A DNA stretch of 64,000 nt, taken from positions 625,087 through 689,086 of the forward strand of contig MNCI01025116.1 in NCBI GenBank assembly GCA_015680685.1. Reading direction: 5' to 3'. The notes beneath the pieces were generated by a model. The model made no database searches. It saw only the letters and a program-made list of their open reading frames with translations, and was not told the origin of the DNA. Source of the stretch: Gnetum montanum. Its lineage: Eukaryota; Streptophyta; Gnetopsida; Gnetales; Gnetaceae. Position numbers and translations under genes: made by a program. Shown here piece after piece: positions 1 through 11,061 of the stretch (position 1 is its first letter; the number at the start of each line of letters is the position of its first letter).

Positions 1-1473
1 TAGTATGTTACAAAAATTTCAAAGTGAACATCCCTAGCCCCCATGACTAATAAGCATAACTTTAGAAGCACACAAGTTTTTGAACAATTGAAACCAAAGG
101 TCTGATTCAGAAGATTTCCAAGAAATATTAATGGATATGGAAATAGAAAAGTAGGAAAAATTAATGAGATGAATGAGAATTAATCCCAAAAATTATGCAT
201 AAATTCAGCAAAACTATCATTGATGTTTAGGAAGATGTGAAGGTTAGTTCAAAGCCATGATCAACAAAATTTATGTAAGTGGGTCCTTTCCAAAGCAGGA
301 CCCTACCATAATGCCCTTGCATAACCACTTTTATAGATGTCCATAAGCACCCAAGAAGTTAAATGTAGATCATGCCTGTATTCCAAACAACATACAACTT
401 CCATGGTTAGGATGTTTCACTATGCTACACAAAACAAAAAGGCTCATAATTGCATGTAGTAGTGAGGTGAATAATGGGATGAGAAGGGATTGCAAAGATC
501 AGGATGTAAGGTACTTAACCATGTTCACAATAGGTTCTTATGAAAATGTGATCAAAATGATCAGCATACCTATCCATCCAAGTTTAGACCAAGTCCATAC
601 CATGAACAATGATCTCACATTGATGTGTTCCTTTCTACCGACCATCATGAGTCCACAACCACCTCAAAGAACAATCATCACTTCAAAAAGAGAAAAAAAA
701 AGAGAAGAAAGAAGAAAGGGCCTTAGTTAGAGGGGTGCCTTCAAGCATGGGTAAGATGTCTTTCCAGCCCCATAACTAGTGCTTGTAGCCCATTAGTGTT
801 TTTAAGGGGTGTGCTTTGAATTTCCATTATGATTATTATTATTATTTCTTTTTTTTTTCTTTTTCTTTTTTGCATTTTATATTTATTTTTAAAAAAATTA
901 TTTTGAATTTTATATTTTTTTGAAATGGAAACCACACCATGCAAAGATAGAGCTTCCTTTTTATTGGTCAATGGAGGAGTGATGATACATTCCAAAAGGA
1001 GTCATAAACCACACAAAGGAAGCCAAGAAGAGAACCTGACAAGTCCCCTTGAGGTTATACCCTTTGCCATTTCCTCTTTCTTCAAGGTACAATGATCATT
1101 GATGAATTTTAGTTTCATAAAAGAAGAACCAAATCATTTACATGATAAGGCCTTTTATTTAGAGAACTAGAGGGATGGATGAGGTGGTCTCATTGCTTTA
1201 CACAATTACTTACCCAATCATCTTGATAGCATAGCACAAAAAACACAACACATAGCATTGACTTCAACATCATGACTTGGCAATATTATTAACAAAAACA
1301 TGAAATAAATTCATAAAACATAAAAATAATGACTCATGAAAAGAGAAAAATATAAAGAAAAAAATATTAAGAAATTGAAAAAAGATGAAGAAGAAGAAAA
1401 TTTTGGAAGAAATAGAAAAATGATAAAAAAATTATAAAACAAAAAAGGTGAAAAACACTTATTAGTTCTTAAA
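1..1473 (-). other. 3' non-coding tail of retrotransposon E1
   Basis: No convincing coding sequence. The stretch around 700-830 (purine-rich run, then 'aaggggtgtgctttgaatt') matches the 3' tails of E3 (about 26060-26180) and E5 (about 59280-59400), which lie between pol and the 3' LTR of those minus-strand elements. It is therefore read as the 3' tail of E1; the 3' LTR itself lies left of the window. In E1 this tail follows directly on gag, so pol is absent. Short open frames at 422-730 and 741-995 have no support. Confidence 0.6.
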
Positions 1474-3977
1474 TCAGGATGGAGCATCTCCCCCACAACT
1501 AAGCTTTTGACCATGATAAGAATTAATAAGTGGGCAAGCAGGCTCCATTCATTTGTGAAATAGTGTTAGGCCCTTATTTTCAAGTCACTGGGTGTCTTCT
1601 GGTTTAGTGGTGGCTACGTAGATAGGTTGTTGCTCACACACTTGGTTTTGAAATGTATGGTGGGCTAGAATAGAAGTTGTGTTAACTTTATAGACATCTA
1701 CCTCATGACTGCACCCTTTATCATGATTAGTTATGCATGGATTCTTCTATCCCTCCACAATACTAGATTTATCGTTTCTATCAAGTATTGGAGCAACAAT
1801 GGATGTTGGCTTTTGTGTATTATTGGACGACATTGGTTGTGAGAGGAAGGGTGTTGCACTTGATTGGCATTATGCTACTTTAGATGAGTTAGTAGGTCCA
1901 TGAATGTTGTGCTTATCTATGGAAACCATCCTAAAGAAAGGATGTTTCCAAGATTGTGGTGGAGATCTATTGGCATTATCATTTTCATGTATGTTCATAG
2001 CACAAGTGACATTCTCTTATCGATGTCATGGTGCTAAACCTTGTTGTGTTATTGAAGATGACATATGATGGAGGGAAGTATGAGAATATTGAGGATATGA
2101 AGAAGGATGAGATCTGTGAGGTGGTGATCTCATAGAAGATGTTGCAAGATGATGATATTTAGGAGAGTGGTAGTAGTGATTTGAGGTAGAGGAAGTGGAA
2201 CTAGTAAGGAAAACTGATTATTAAACATAATATCTATATGGGTTTGATTGGCAATAAGGGTAGTGTTAGTTTCATGATGGCCTTCCACACAACTCTGGGT
2301 TTTGCCACTGTGTTGGATAATAGTGTTGAGGTTGGTAAGAAGTCCCACTAGGATGGTACGGTTGGTTGTAGGACTATCTATAATTCCGTTATGAGAAAGG
2401 AAATTTCCTATGCATTTTCTTTTGTATGAACTTGGGATTCAATGCAAAAGTCGAATACTCATGTAGATGTAACATGACTAGGCAATAGCCCTTTGGATGG
2501 TCATATATGTAGATGTTACATCCATCATCTTCTTCGGTGGTTAAGTCTATAGCCTTTTCTTCTATATCCATTTCCTGTTTTTGCCTATCAGTGTTCTAAC
2601 CTATCTATTGGTTCCTTTTCCTTCTTTTGTTGTGATCACGTGATTTGTTTTGCATTACTCTCTCCTCTACGATTTCTATGCAAGTTGTAAATTTCTCATT
2701 TATCCATTTCGACATCTTATCTAGCTTTGCTTCAAGCTCACCGACAGAATTTTGTATTAGCAAGGTTTGTTGTAAAATCACCTCATCAAGAGCTACCTCT
2801 TTTACCTTTTCATAGAGATGAATCCACTTTTTTTGAAGATTTGGATCCTAGTTATTTTCCTCTACATTCTCTCATTTACATAACTCTCCTTCTTCTTTTT
2901 CCACATGCTTGATTAGCCTTTGGATTTGATGGGTTCCTAGTTCATATAATTGACCTTGAGAATACATCGCAAGGGTCTCTCTCATTTGACTATGAAGCCC
3001 ATCTATGATGTGAAAAAGTTATTCTTGAAAGAAATGATGGCCTAGGCATCTATTCAGTAGAGAATAATATATATCTAGGGCCATATCCAAGGGTTCATGT
3101 TGTTCTTGTTTCCATCCTTGGATTCATTTCCTTAGGTTGGACACCCTTGCATAGGTCTGGTATTTCTCATTGAAAAATTCTAGCATTATGGACCATAAAT
3201 GGATTGAATTTTGTTTCAATGATCTATACCACACTTCAGCTTTGTCTATTAGTATCCTAGAAAAGAGCTTAAGCTTTTGCCATCCACTTTCAATGTTTTG
3301 TAAGATGAAGGCATCATGGAAGGCTTGTAAATGATGTTATGAATCATAATTATAGCCTCCCATAAATTTAGGGATGCTATTCATATCAAGCCTTTTGATG
3401 TGACTTTCCTTTTGATGCCTGTGGGGTATTTTAACTACCCTTATGATCTACATCATGCTCTTAGTGGCCAACAAGGATTCACCATCATCAGACATGTCAT
3501 CGTGAAAATTTATATTTTTATTTATCTGATTGTGACAATTTTGTCTATGTTCATTTTCATGTCTTTGATTTTACCCTTGGTTTGGATTTCTATTTTTATT
3601 TTGATCCCATATTGGAGCTTCATCTCTATACCTACATTCATCTTCATCAAAACTAGATGTTAAAGAGGAAGAAAAAGATGAGGAGCTGGGAGAGTCACCA
3701 TGGCTTCTATAGTTTTCCCTTTTGTCCCTTCATTTATCTTTTCTAGGTTTTGAGGAGGTCCTAAGCCTTAAGGCCTCCCATGATCTAGGACTTCATCTCC
3801 TCTAGGATTATTTACCTTAGGTGAATGTAGTTCTTGAGTGTAGTCAGGGTGGTCATGAACATATGAAACCCCTACATTAGGTCGGTTACTCTAATTTTCT
3901 TCAATATATATCTCATTATTTCTCCAATGAATGTTCTCTTATTATGATGCATTATCGATTCTATGTGAAAGAGACAT
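1474..3977 (-). pseudogene. Degraded gag of non-autonomous element E1
   Basis: Capsid-type Gag of a Ty3/gypsy (Athila/Tat-type) element, broken by several stops and frame shifts. The start is set at the ATG at 3977-3975 because the first residues (MSLS) match E4 gag. Reading down the minus strand: an N-terminal low-complexity region; the capsid core near 3390-2900 with WQKLKLF, AEVWYRSL, NEKYQTYARVSNL and HEPLDMAL; a charged linker; a knuckle-like segment near 2510-2450 (CNIYIYDHPKGYC) in which the second Cys of C-x2-C-x3-H-x4-C is Tyr; then a long Pro/Ser/Tyr-rich tail ending with a NQVCE and TKPEDTQ block shared with E2 and E4. A stop follows and there is no protease or RT, unlike E3. Certain as gag; the exact ends are inferred by comparison. 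Confidence 0.8.
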
Positions 3978-4084
3978 TGTTGCTAGTTTATGATGTGTGT
4001 GACTTAATATTTTCTAAAAGATAATTCATTAATGCATTTACAACAATTGTGTATATTATAACTAATCTAGATAACTAGCACCAT

Positions 4085-4102
4085 CCTTGGCAATGGTGCC
4101 AA
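4085..4102 (-). promoter_or_regulatory. Primer-binding site of E1 (tRNA-Asp type)
   Basis: The minus strand reads TGGCACCATTGCCAAGGA one base after the LTR end, close to the complement of the 3' end of plant tRNA-Asp (TGGCGCCGTTGCCGGGGA). The differences are G-to-A transitions. It would prime minus-strand cDNA synthesis. Confidence 0.8.
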
Positions 4103-4103
4103 T

Positions 4104-4730
4104 GATGAGAGACCAAGTACCCCCTATGCCCAACCATATGAATCACAAGCATTCACACATGATCTAGTTAAATTTCATTGATGGGACTAGTTGTGGCATC
4201 TAGATCATTATGCCCTAATCGTAGTTCATTGTCTTCCCACTTGGACTAGTGGTAGCTTTGTCACATATGGTTTAGTCCAAAGTGAGACATATGATTCTTG
4301 ATGTTGTTTTGACCTTCTGCTAGTCCTAATGATAATAAAGAAATCAATTATTTAACTAATTAACAATGGAAAGCAAAGCCTAAACTAGACTATGAGCAAT
4401 GAGTGTCTATTCCTAGCTTGCTGTACATGTCTTAAACCCAAGTATCCACTACTAGGATTACCAAGTACTATGCTATTGGGTGAACCAGGTAATAATGCTA
4501 CTAGAATCATCAAGTGAATACGTGTTTATGCTCAAAACTAGTCACACTCATACTGCCAATTCATTAATGTGCATGGAAATGTAAATATTAACTAGTTACA
4601 TGAAAAGTAAATTGCATGGAAAGTAAATCTAATCTAAGTCAAAATTTTGCAATGAATAAGAGTCAATCTCAATCTTATTGTTGTTCATGGAATGTTTCTA
4701 GGTACATTTCCACTCGAATAAGACATCGTA
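4104..4730 (-). repeat. 5' LTR of E1, proximal part (interrupted by E2)
   Basis: Starts on the plus strand with TGATGAG beside the primer site, as in the minus-strand LTRs at 33165 and 57183, and shares their order of blocks (accaagtaccccc, caaccatatgaat, gatctagt). It breaks off at 4730 where E2 is inserted and resumes at 10675. Confidence 0.8.
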
Positions 4731-5653
4731 TGATGAGTCATGGTTTGTCAGGTCCTGTTATTGGACCCCTATTATCAAACCCTTGTTGTCTGATGGGTCC
4801 CAATATCGGACCCCTGATATCGAACCCTCGTTATCAGGTACGCGATATCGCAACACAAGCAATATTGGGTACACAATATCGCGGTTCTCATGTGAGCCTA
4901 TAAATAAGAGGTGGCGCACTTGGTTTTGACATTAGTTCTTAGTCCCTTACCCAAACTCTTGTAGTTTTTCCTTCTTAGAGTTAGAATTATTTCTTAGTGC
5001 ATGCCCGCAATGTGATGATTGTAATTGTACAACGTCCTTTATTTGAGTGTGACGTACTTGGACACGCACATGACCAGAAATAAAGATGCAGATTACTTCA
5101 TCATTGCAACATTCACCTAGTTTAATTATTTAATTATTATTATTATTTATTACTTTCATAGTTAATATCTCTTTACCCTAAACTCCTTAAATGCGAACTG
5201 AGTATGACTTAATCACGAGCATTTAAGTGTGACTACTTGGTAACCCAGTAGCATACCTAGGATCTACACTTGGTAATCCTAGTAGTAATGCACGAGGTCC
5301 AAGATGTGTACGGATGATTAAGGAATGGATGCTCATTGCACTTAGGCTAGCTTAGATTCTCTCTCTTTATCTCCTTTGAGTATAACTCTCTCTCCCTTTT
5401 CCTCCTAGCTTAGCTAACATTATTTTCCATCATCTCCAGGAGTAGCTTTAGTTTAGGAACACATCATACACCTCACTTTGGAATAAACCATACGAGATAA
5501 ATCAAATACTAGTCCAGGTGGAAAGATAGTGAACTATGATTAGCAAGTAACTATCTAGATACCACAACTAGCCTGTCTGTGGAGTTCGACCGGATCATGC
5601 GTGAAACGCTCGTATTCATATGGTTTAGTATAAGGGTACCTTGCCACTCATCA
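4731..5653 (+). repeat. 5' LTR of E2
   Basis: Runs from TGATGAG to CTCATCA. Similar along its whole length to 9772-10669. U3 carries GATATC-type palindromes and TATAAATA at 4899-4906. It is followed one base later by the primer site. Confidence 0.9.
4745..4906 (+). promoter_or_regulatory. U3 palindrome cluster and TATA box of E2
   Basis: Repeated partly palindromic words (TGATATCGA, GCGATATCGC, ACAATATCGCG, with degenerate TTATTGGACCC and TTATCAAACCC copies) occupy the 150 bp just before TATAAATA (4899-4906). The same arrangement is seen at 9786-9919, 46858-46961 and, inverted, in both E3 LTRs. A promoter-proximal enhancer role is inferred from position only. Confidence 0.6.
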
Positions 5654-5654
5654 T

Positions 5655-5672
5655 TGGTGTCGTTGCTGGGGA
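5655..5672 (+). promoter_or_regulatory. Primer-binding site of E2 (tRNA-Asp type)
   Basis: TGGTGTCGTTGCTGGGGA follows the LTR after one base; it differs from the tRNA-Asp complement TGGCGCCGTTGCCGGGGA by three C-to-T changes. Confidence 0.85.
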
Positions 5673-5804
5673 TGGTGCCAGTTATTTAGATTAGTTACAT
5701 CATACAAGATCATTGTAACAAAGTATTAATGATATATATTTCAAGAAAAAAATATAATAAATAATAATAATAATTACAATTAAATCATACACAAATTTAA
5801 AACA

Positions 5805-7826
5805 ATGTATCTCTCACAAGACTACAATAATGCAACAACTAGTAAGGAAATTCATTAGAGAACCAACGAATTATATGATGAAGAAGATGAAGCTTGGAGT
5901 ACCCAATCTGATGTAGGGGTTTCCTATAAACATAAACGAAGACAACATCATCCCAACTCATGAATGCATAACATATCTAGTGATGATGAACCCCTATTGG
6001 CTACTACAAGCCTAACGCAAATACAAGACGTTGTTCGAATATCCCACAGGCATCGCAAGGAAAGCTGTCTACCCAGGCTTGACTTAAAAAACTTTCCTAA
6101 GTTTTTAGGAGGCTACGATTTAGATCCACAACAACATTTACAAGCCTTCTACAATGCCTTTGCATGGAACAACATTGATAATGAATGGAAAAAACTTAAG
6201 CTCTTTCCTATGACACTTGTTGGCCACGCAAAAGTATGGTATAGGTCTTTAAGACCAAAATCAATTCGACGCTGGCCAAAAATGGTAGAACTCTTCAATG
6301 AAAGATATCAAACTTATACAAGAGTGTTAGCCTTGAGGAGAAAAATCCAAGAGTGGAAACAAGCACAACATGAACCCTTGGACGTGGCCTTAGAAAGATA
6401 TTATGCATTATTAAACAACTGCCAAGGCCATGAGTTCTCCAAGGAGAGGCTAATGTATCATATCATAGATGGGCTTCGTAATGAAACAAGGGAGACCCTA
6501 GGGATGTATGCCCAAGGTCAACTATATGAACTTTGAACCCATCAATTCCAAGAGCTTATTAAATGAGTAGCAAAAGAAGAAGGAGAAATGGCTAGATGGG
6601 AGAACATTGAAAAATCTCAACATTTCCAAAACCTTAAATTAAGAAGGGCCCATGATAATAACAAGGAGAAATCAACTCACCTCAAGGGGGTGGAATCATC
6701 TTTTCCAACACTACAATCATTAAACAAAATTGAGGCAAATATCAATAAGATGATGGAATGGATGCATAAAAAATGTAGAGAATATGCCAATATTATTGGA
6801 GGTAGAGTTATGAAAAACCAAGAAAAAGGACAAAATACCTTTAAACAATCGGAAAGAAGGGTTGAAAAAAATAAGATCTCAACTGCCAATCATATGTATC
6901 AATGCAACATTTTCCTGTACGATCACCCCAAGGGCCAATGTCCAATCTTGTCACATTTACAGGAGCATTGGGGAAGAATGTTGCACCTAGAGTTCGTATA
7001 GAGATATTGTGTTCAATCACAGTGGCAACAATCCCAATCATGGAGGAGGCCACCCTCAAACTAGTTACACCCTTCATATCATCCAAACGTAAGTGCTTAT
7101 CAAGTACAACATCCTGTTTCTCCAACTGATTCAACATCCTCTATCTCACCACATGATTATTATTCTCCTCAATACTATCAATCCATATCCTCTCCAACAC
7201 AACCACTACCTTGGATACCTTATACTTCTCCTCAATTTCAACATTCTCATCCTTTACCTCCTTCTACATCACCACCAAGTGTTCCAGAAGGTTTTGTGCC
7301 ACAGCACCTACCCACGAATGTTACTTGTGCTACTATTGTCAACAGTAGTGGGAATCCTCCACAACATCATAGGCACCCCTTCTTTAGACATGATCGTAAG
7401 AAGGGACAGCACACTTCTAAGCCCACTGCACCTTCCAACCTAGCATAAGTTCAACACTGTGGTGCAACTTCCTCCTTAAATGCTTTCTCTAGGCCATCAA
7501 CAAATACTTCAACAACCATATGGCCAAATCAATATAGCCACCGAGGGAGATAGATCGATCCTTGCATACCATCTTATAGTCACAGGTGCCATAGTGGGTC
7601 AACCACTCATCAATTAACTACATCTTATAAATTGCCTCATTATGTTTACTATAATCAAGTGTGTGAACCCCACTCGAGGAACATTCCAACCACCACATCA
7701 AAAGATACCCAGTGGTTCGAATATGATCGGATCCCAATATGTCCAACATGCAAGGATTCCAACTTTTCATTTATTAATCCTTGCCATACTCAACTGTTTA
7801 GTTATGGGGGATACCCCCCATTCTAA
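5805..7826 (+). pseudogene. Degraded gag of E2
   Basis: Start chosen at the ATG opening MYLSQDY, matching MSLSQDY in E4. Compared with E4 gag about 100 residues of the hydrophilic N-terminal region are missing (near 5930). The longest clean stretch (5964-6536) is the capsid core, with PRLDLKNFPKF, KKLKLFPMTL, KVWYRSL, NERYQTYTRV and HEPLDVALERYY. A TGA at 6534-6536 follows QLYEL; E4 has a TGA at the same codon, while E1 has Gly there. The knuckle-like segment CNIFLYDHPKGQC lacks the second Cys. The Pro-rich tail from 7000 is shifted between frames and ends at YPPF-stop, as in E4. Confidence 0.85.
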
Positions 7827-9204
7827 TAACAAGCAGGATTAATAAATATTTTTCATTTTCTTTGATTTTGAAATTTTCATTTTTATTTTTTTGACTTTTC
7901 AACTTATTATTTGATCTTTCTGCCTTTTTTTCTTTTTACCTTTTTATGAGTAATCTCATCTAGGAATAAAACACTCATGTGAACTATTGGTTGAGGTGTT
8001 TTTTTATGCTATCAACTCTCAGGTGACTAATTATTTGAACAACAAGACCACAACATCCATTCACCCATTTTATTAATAAGGGGTTCTACCCTAGATACAA
8101 TAATATTCTTAATCATTAAAACTTAAAGTAACCTTGTGTTATCATACCTAGAGTGAAGAAGGATGGACTAAGCGGGAATGGCCAAGGGATGACATCAAGG
8201 GGACTTGTGGATCTCTTTAGTGACGTCTATGGGAGTTACCATGTAGCTTGGTTGTACTATGACTCTTGTAGATCTAACGAAAAGTGGAAGTAAGAGTAAT
8301 CAAAAGACACTCAACCAAAAAAAAATAATGCCATTCCAAGGGGTCCCATTGGAAAGACATGTACCCATGCCTGAAGGTAGGCGGCTTCTCTAGATAAAGC
8401 AATACTACACTACATCAAGAAAAAAAAGAAGAACAGAAAAAGTGTGTGCCATAAAGCAAAATCACTCCTCCCTTGTACAAAACACCAAGTGATCGTACAC
8501 TTCACTGACATGGTTCTCTTATGGTTGTCCATCATTGGGTGAAGTAATGCGATGTCACTAATTAGAGGAATGGACTTGGTTCTAATTTTGGAGTGATGGG
8601 TTAATGACACATTAATCATTCCTTACACTAAGGATTCATTCTACCCTGGGCCAGTTACCTCATGTCCCAATCTTTGCAGTCCCTTCTAAAATTCACTTCA
8701 CCTTGTTGTTCATGTAATTGGGACTCATGACTTATGTAGAATTGAATTTATACCTCATCACGATGGTATCTACATGTGTGTGTTTTACTGCATTGGTGTA
8801 GATTACATTTAACCCTTCTAGTGCCTATGGACATTTTAAGGTGTGGTTATAGGTTGAAACCTACTTTGGGGAGGACCCACTTGCGTGACTTTCGTAATTT
8901 GCACTTGTTGCACACCACCACATCATTTTGTACCCTCTGAGTACTTCATTGTCAAATCTATTCTTTTCCTTGTCATCATTTTATCAAATGTTCCTCAAAA
9001 CCATTACTTGTCCCTTAATGTGTCACCTTAACAAACCAGGTTTGACATTAAACTTTTAGGGCAACTTCCTTGAAAAAAAAATTTCTAACTCTAAAATCAT
9101 ACTAAGCAAAGAATTCAACATTTATTAAAGGTAATGAGTAAGGTATGAAATAATTGAACTTTTTTCAATAACCTTACTAACAATTGATCTTTGTGTGATT
9201 ATAG
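7827..9204 (+). other. Non-coding spacer of E2 between gag and ORF2
   Basis: No supported coding sequence. It aligns piecewise with 50172-52260 of E4 (shared words such as 'acactcatgtg', 'ggaaagacatgtacccatgcct' and 'atctacatgtgtgtgttttact' or close variants), so it is a regular part of this non-autonomous family. E4 has about 700 bp more near its 3' end. The spacer ends in a splice-acceptor-like sequence. Confidence 0.6.
9173..9204 (+). promoter_or_regulatory. Putative branch site and splice acceptor before ORF2 (E2)
   Basis: CTTACTAAC at 9173-9181 fits the plant/yeast-type branch consensus (TACTAAC). A T-rich stretch and ATTATAG follow, with the AG directly abutting the ORF2 ATG at 9205. 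The same layout occurs in E4 at 52231-52260. This suggests ORF2 is made from a spliced subgenomic RNA; the donor is not identified. Confidence 0.5.
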
Positions 9205-9512
9205 ATGGCCCCTAAAAGAAGATAAGGACCATCTCAAGGTGCAACTGAATGACCAGGGGGAGGCAGAGGCGAAGGACCTCATGTAGAACATGCAAAGAAG
9301 AAGGCACAATCATTTAGTATCCATCATGGAACTCCTATTACTGCATAATCTATCCAAGAAAAAGGTGGAGAGGTCAAGGCCCAAGCCTATGAAGAGGAAT
9401 GATAGCTATTTATGGCATAACATGTCAAGGCCAATCAAGTGTTCTACAACTGCTGTGACCATGGAAAGTGCCAACTCCATCAAACATTGGAACATCAGCA
9501 TGGATGACTCAT
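9205..9512 (+). pseudogene. Shortened ORF2 (accessory protein) of E2
   Basis: Opens with MAPKRR, like E4 ORF2 (MAPKRGQQGG), and keeps the start (QSFSIHHGTPIT) and the C-terminus (VKANQVFYNC, matching VKANQIF in E4). The central domain and coiled-coil part, nearly 2 kb in E4, are deleted between about 9370 and 9400. Several stops interrupt the frame. It cannot encode the full accessory protein. Confidence 0.7.
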
Positions 9513-9762
9513 AATCCTTGGATAGAAGAGGATATATGTCAAGTGCTTCTTCAATGGTATCAATCTTAGAAGCTTGATCATGCAGGAAAAAGGAAAGGCA
9601 TCCATGGAGAAGTCTTTTATGTCTATGTCCAAATTTTGTTTAATTCTCCACTGCGGCATGAATAAATTCCTAGTTAGTCAATAATCCCATACCTATCCAC
9701 CGTGTAATCAATTGAACTTATTCCTCACTTTCTTTGACTTGAGGACGAGTTCTTATTCAGTC

Positions 9763-9771
9763 ATGGGGGTA
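9763..9771 (+). promoter_or_regulatory. Polypurine tract of E2
   Basis: ATGGGGGTA lies directly before the 3' LTR, the place for the plus-strand primer. The same CATGG-G/A-GGTA word precedes the 3' LTRs of E3 and E5 on the minus strand. Confidence 0.7.
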
Positions 9772-10669
9772 TGATGAGTCATTGTCTATAAGGTATCATG
9801 GTCTGTCAGGTTCTATTATCGGACCCTTGTTGTTTGATGGGTCCCAATATCAGACCCTCGATATCAAACCCTCGTTATCAAGTATGCGATATCACGGTTC
9901 TCGTGTGAGCCTATAAATAAGAGGCAGCGCACTTGGTTTTGACATTAGTTCTTAGTCCCTTATCCAAACTCTTACAGGTTTTCCTTCTTAGAGTTAGAAT
10001 TATTTCTCTGTGCATGCCTGCAGTGTGATGATTGTAATTGTACGACATCCTTTATTCGAGTGTGACGTACTTGGACACGCACATGACCGGAACCGAATAT
10101 TGATATTACTTCATCATTGTAGTATTCACTTAGTTTAATTATTTAATTTTTATTATTGTTTATTGCTTTCATAGTTAATATCTCTTCACCCTAAACTCCT
10201 TAAATGCAGAATAAGTATGACTTAATCACGAGCATTTAAGTGTGACTACTTGGTAACCTAGTAGCATACCTAGGATCTACACTTGGTAATCCTAGTAGTA
10301 GTCATGCACAAGGTCCAGGATGTGTATAGATGATTAAGGAATGGATTCTCATCACACTTAGGCTAGCTTAGATTCTCTCTCCCTATCTCCTCTTAGTATA
10401 ACTCTCTCCCTCTTTTCCTCCTAGCTTACCTAACATTATTTTCCATCGCCTCCAAGAGTAACTTTAGTTTAGAAACATATCATACACCTCACTCTAGACT
10501 AAACCATATGTGACAAAGAAAATACTAGTCTAGGTGGGAAGATAATGAACTACGATCAGTGAGTAACTATCTAGATACCACAACTAGCCCGTCTGCGGAG
10601 TTCGACCAGATCATGCGTGAAATGCTCATATTCGTATGGTTGAGTGTAGGGCTATCTTGCCACTCATCA
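9772..10669 (+). repeat. 3' LTR of E2
   Basis: TGATGAG to CTCATCA, direct repeat of 4731-5653 with scattered substitutions and small indels, including a shorter U3 palindrome block. TATAAATA lies at 9912-9919. Confidence 0.9.
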
Positions 10670-10674
10670 TTGTA
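10670..10674. repeat. Right target-site duplication of E2
   Basis: TTGTA here against TCGTA at 4726-4730. The one difference is C to T at a CpG, which fits methylation decay after insertion. Confidence 0.75.
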
Positions 10675-11019
10675 CAACTAACTCAAATCCACACTATGGG
10701 CACTTACTAACTATTTTTTAAGACTACGAAATAAAACTATAAGAGTTTGGCTACTTTATTGACAAAGACTTATTTTCAAACTGTGCACCGAAGCGCTATA
10801 TTTATAGGCTGGCACACATCACCCGATATGATATATCCAACATTGCTTCTTGGGCCCTAATATCTAGTATATGATATTAGAGCTGATAAAAATAAACTTT
10901 TTTAACTTTTTACTCAAACAAATATGATGGAATCCATTAAGAAACTTGCGTTGAGGCATCTACATTAAGGCATCTGCCTCGATATAACTATGTCAACGTA
11001 GCCAACCAATGCTTCATCA
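10675..11019 (-). repeat. 5' LTR of E1, distal part
   Basis: Continues the LTR broken at 4730. It has the 'ccacactatgggcacttac' word, a 'gtgcacc..agcgctatatttataggct' block (TATTTATA at 10799-10806, the inverted TATA box) and GATAT-type words, matching 57740-57910 of E5 in the same order. The outer end is set at TTCATCA at 11019; this end is uncertain by tens of bases. Confidence 0.65.
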
Positions 11020-11061
11020 TTCTCTTTCTCATACTTTATTTCAATTTGTAATTATAATTTA

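Larger units (their letters stand above)
4731..10669 (+). mobile_element. E2: complete non-autonomous LTR retrotransposon (gag + ORF2, no pol)
   Basis: Two similar LTRs (923 and 898 bp) in direct orientation bound a 4.1-kb interior with a tRNA-Asp primer site, gag, a non-coding spacer, a shortened second ORF and a polypurine tract. Flanks are TCGTA (4726-4730) and TTGTA (10670-10674), a 5-bp target duplication with one C/T difference. The interior has no protease, RT, RNase H or integrase, so movement would have needed enzymes from a relative such as E3. It is inserted inside the 5' LTR of E1, so it is younger than E1. Confidence 0.88.
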
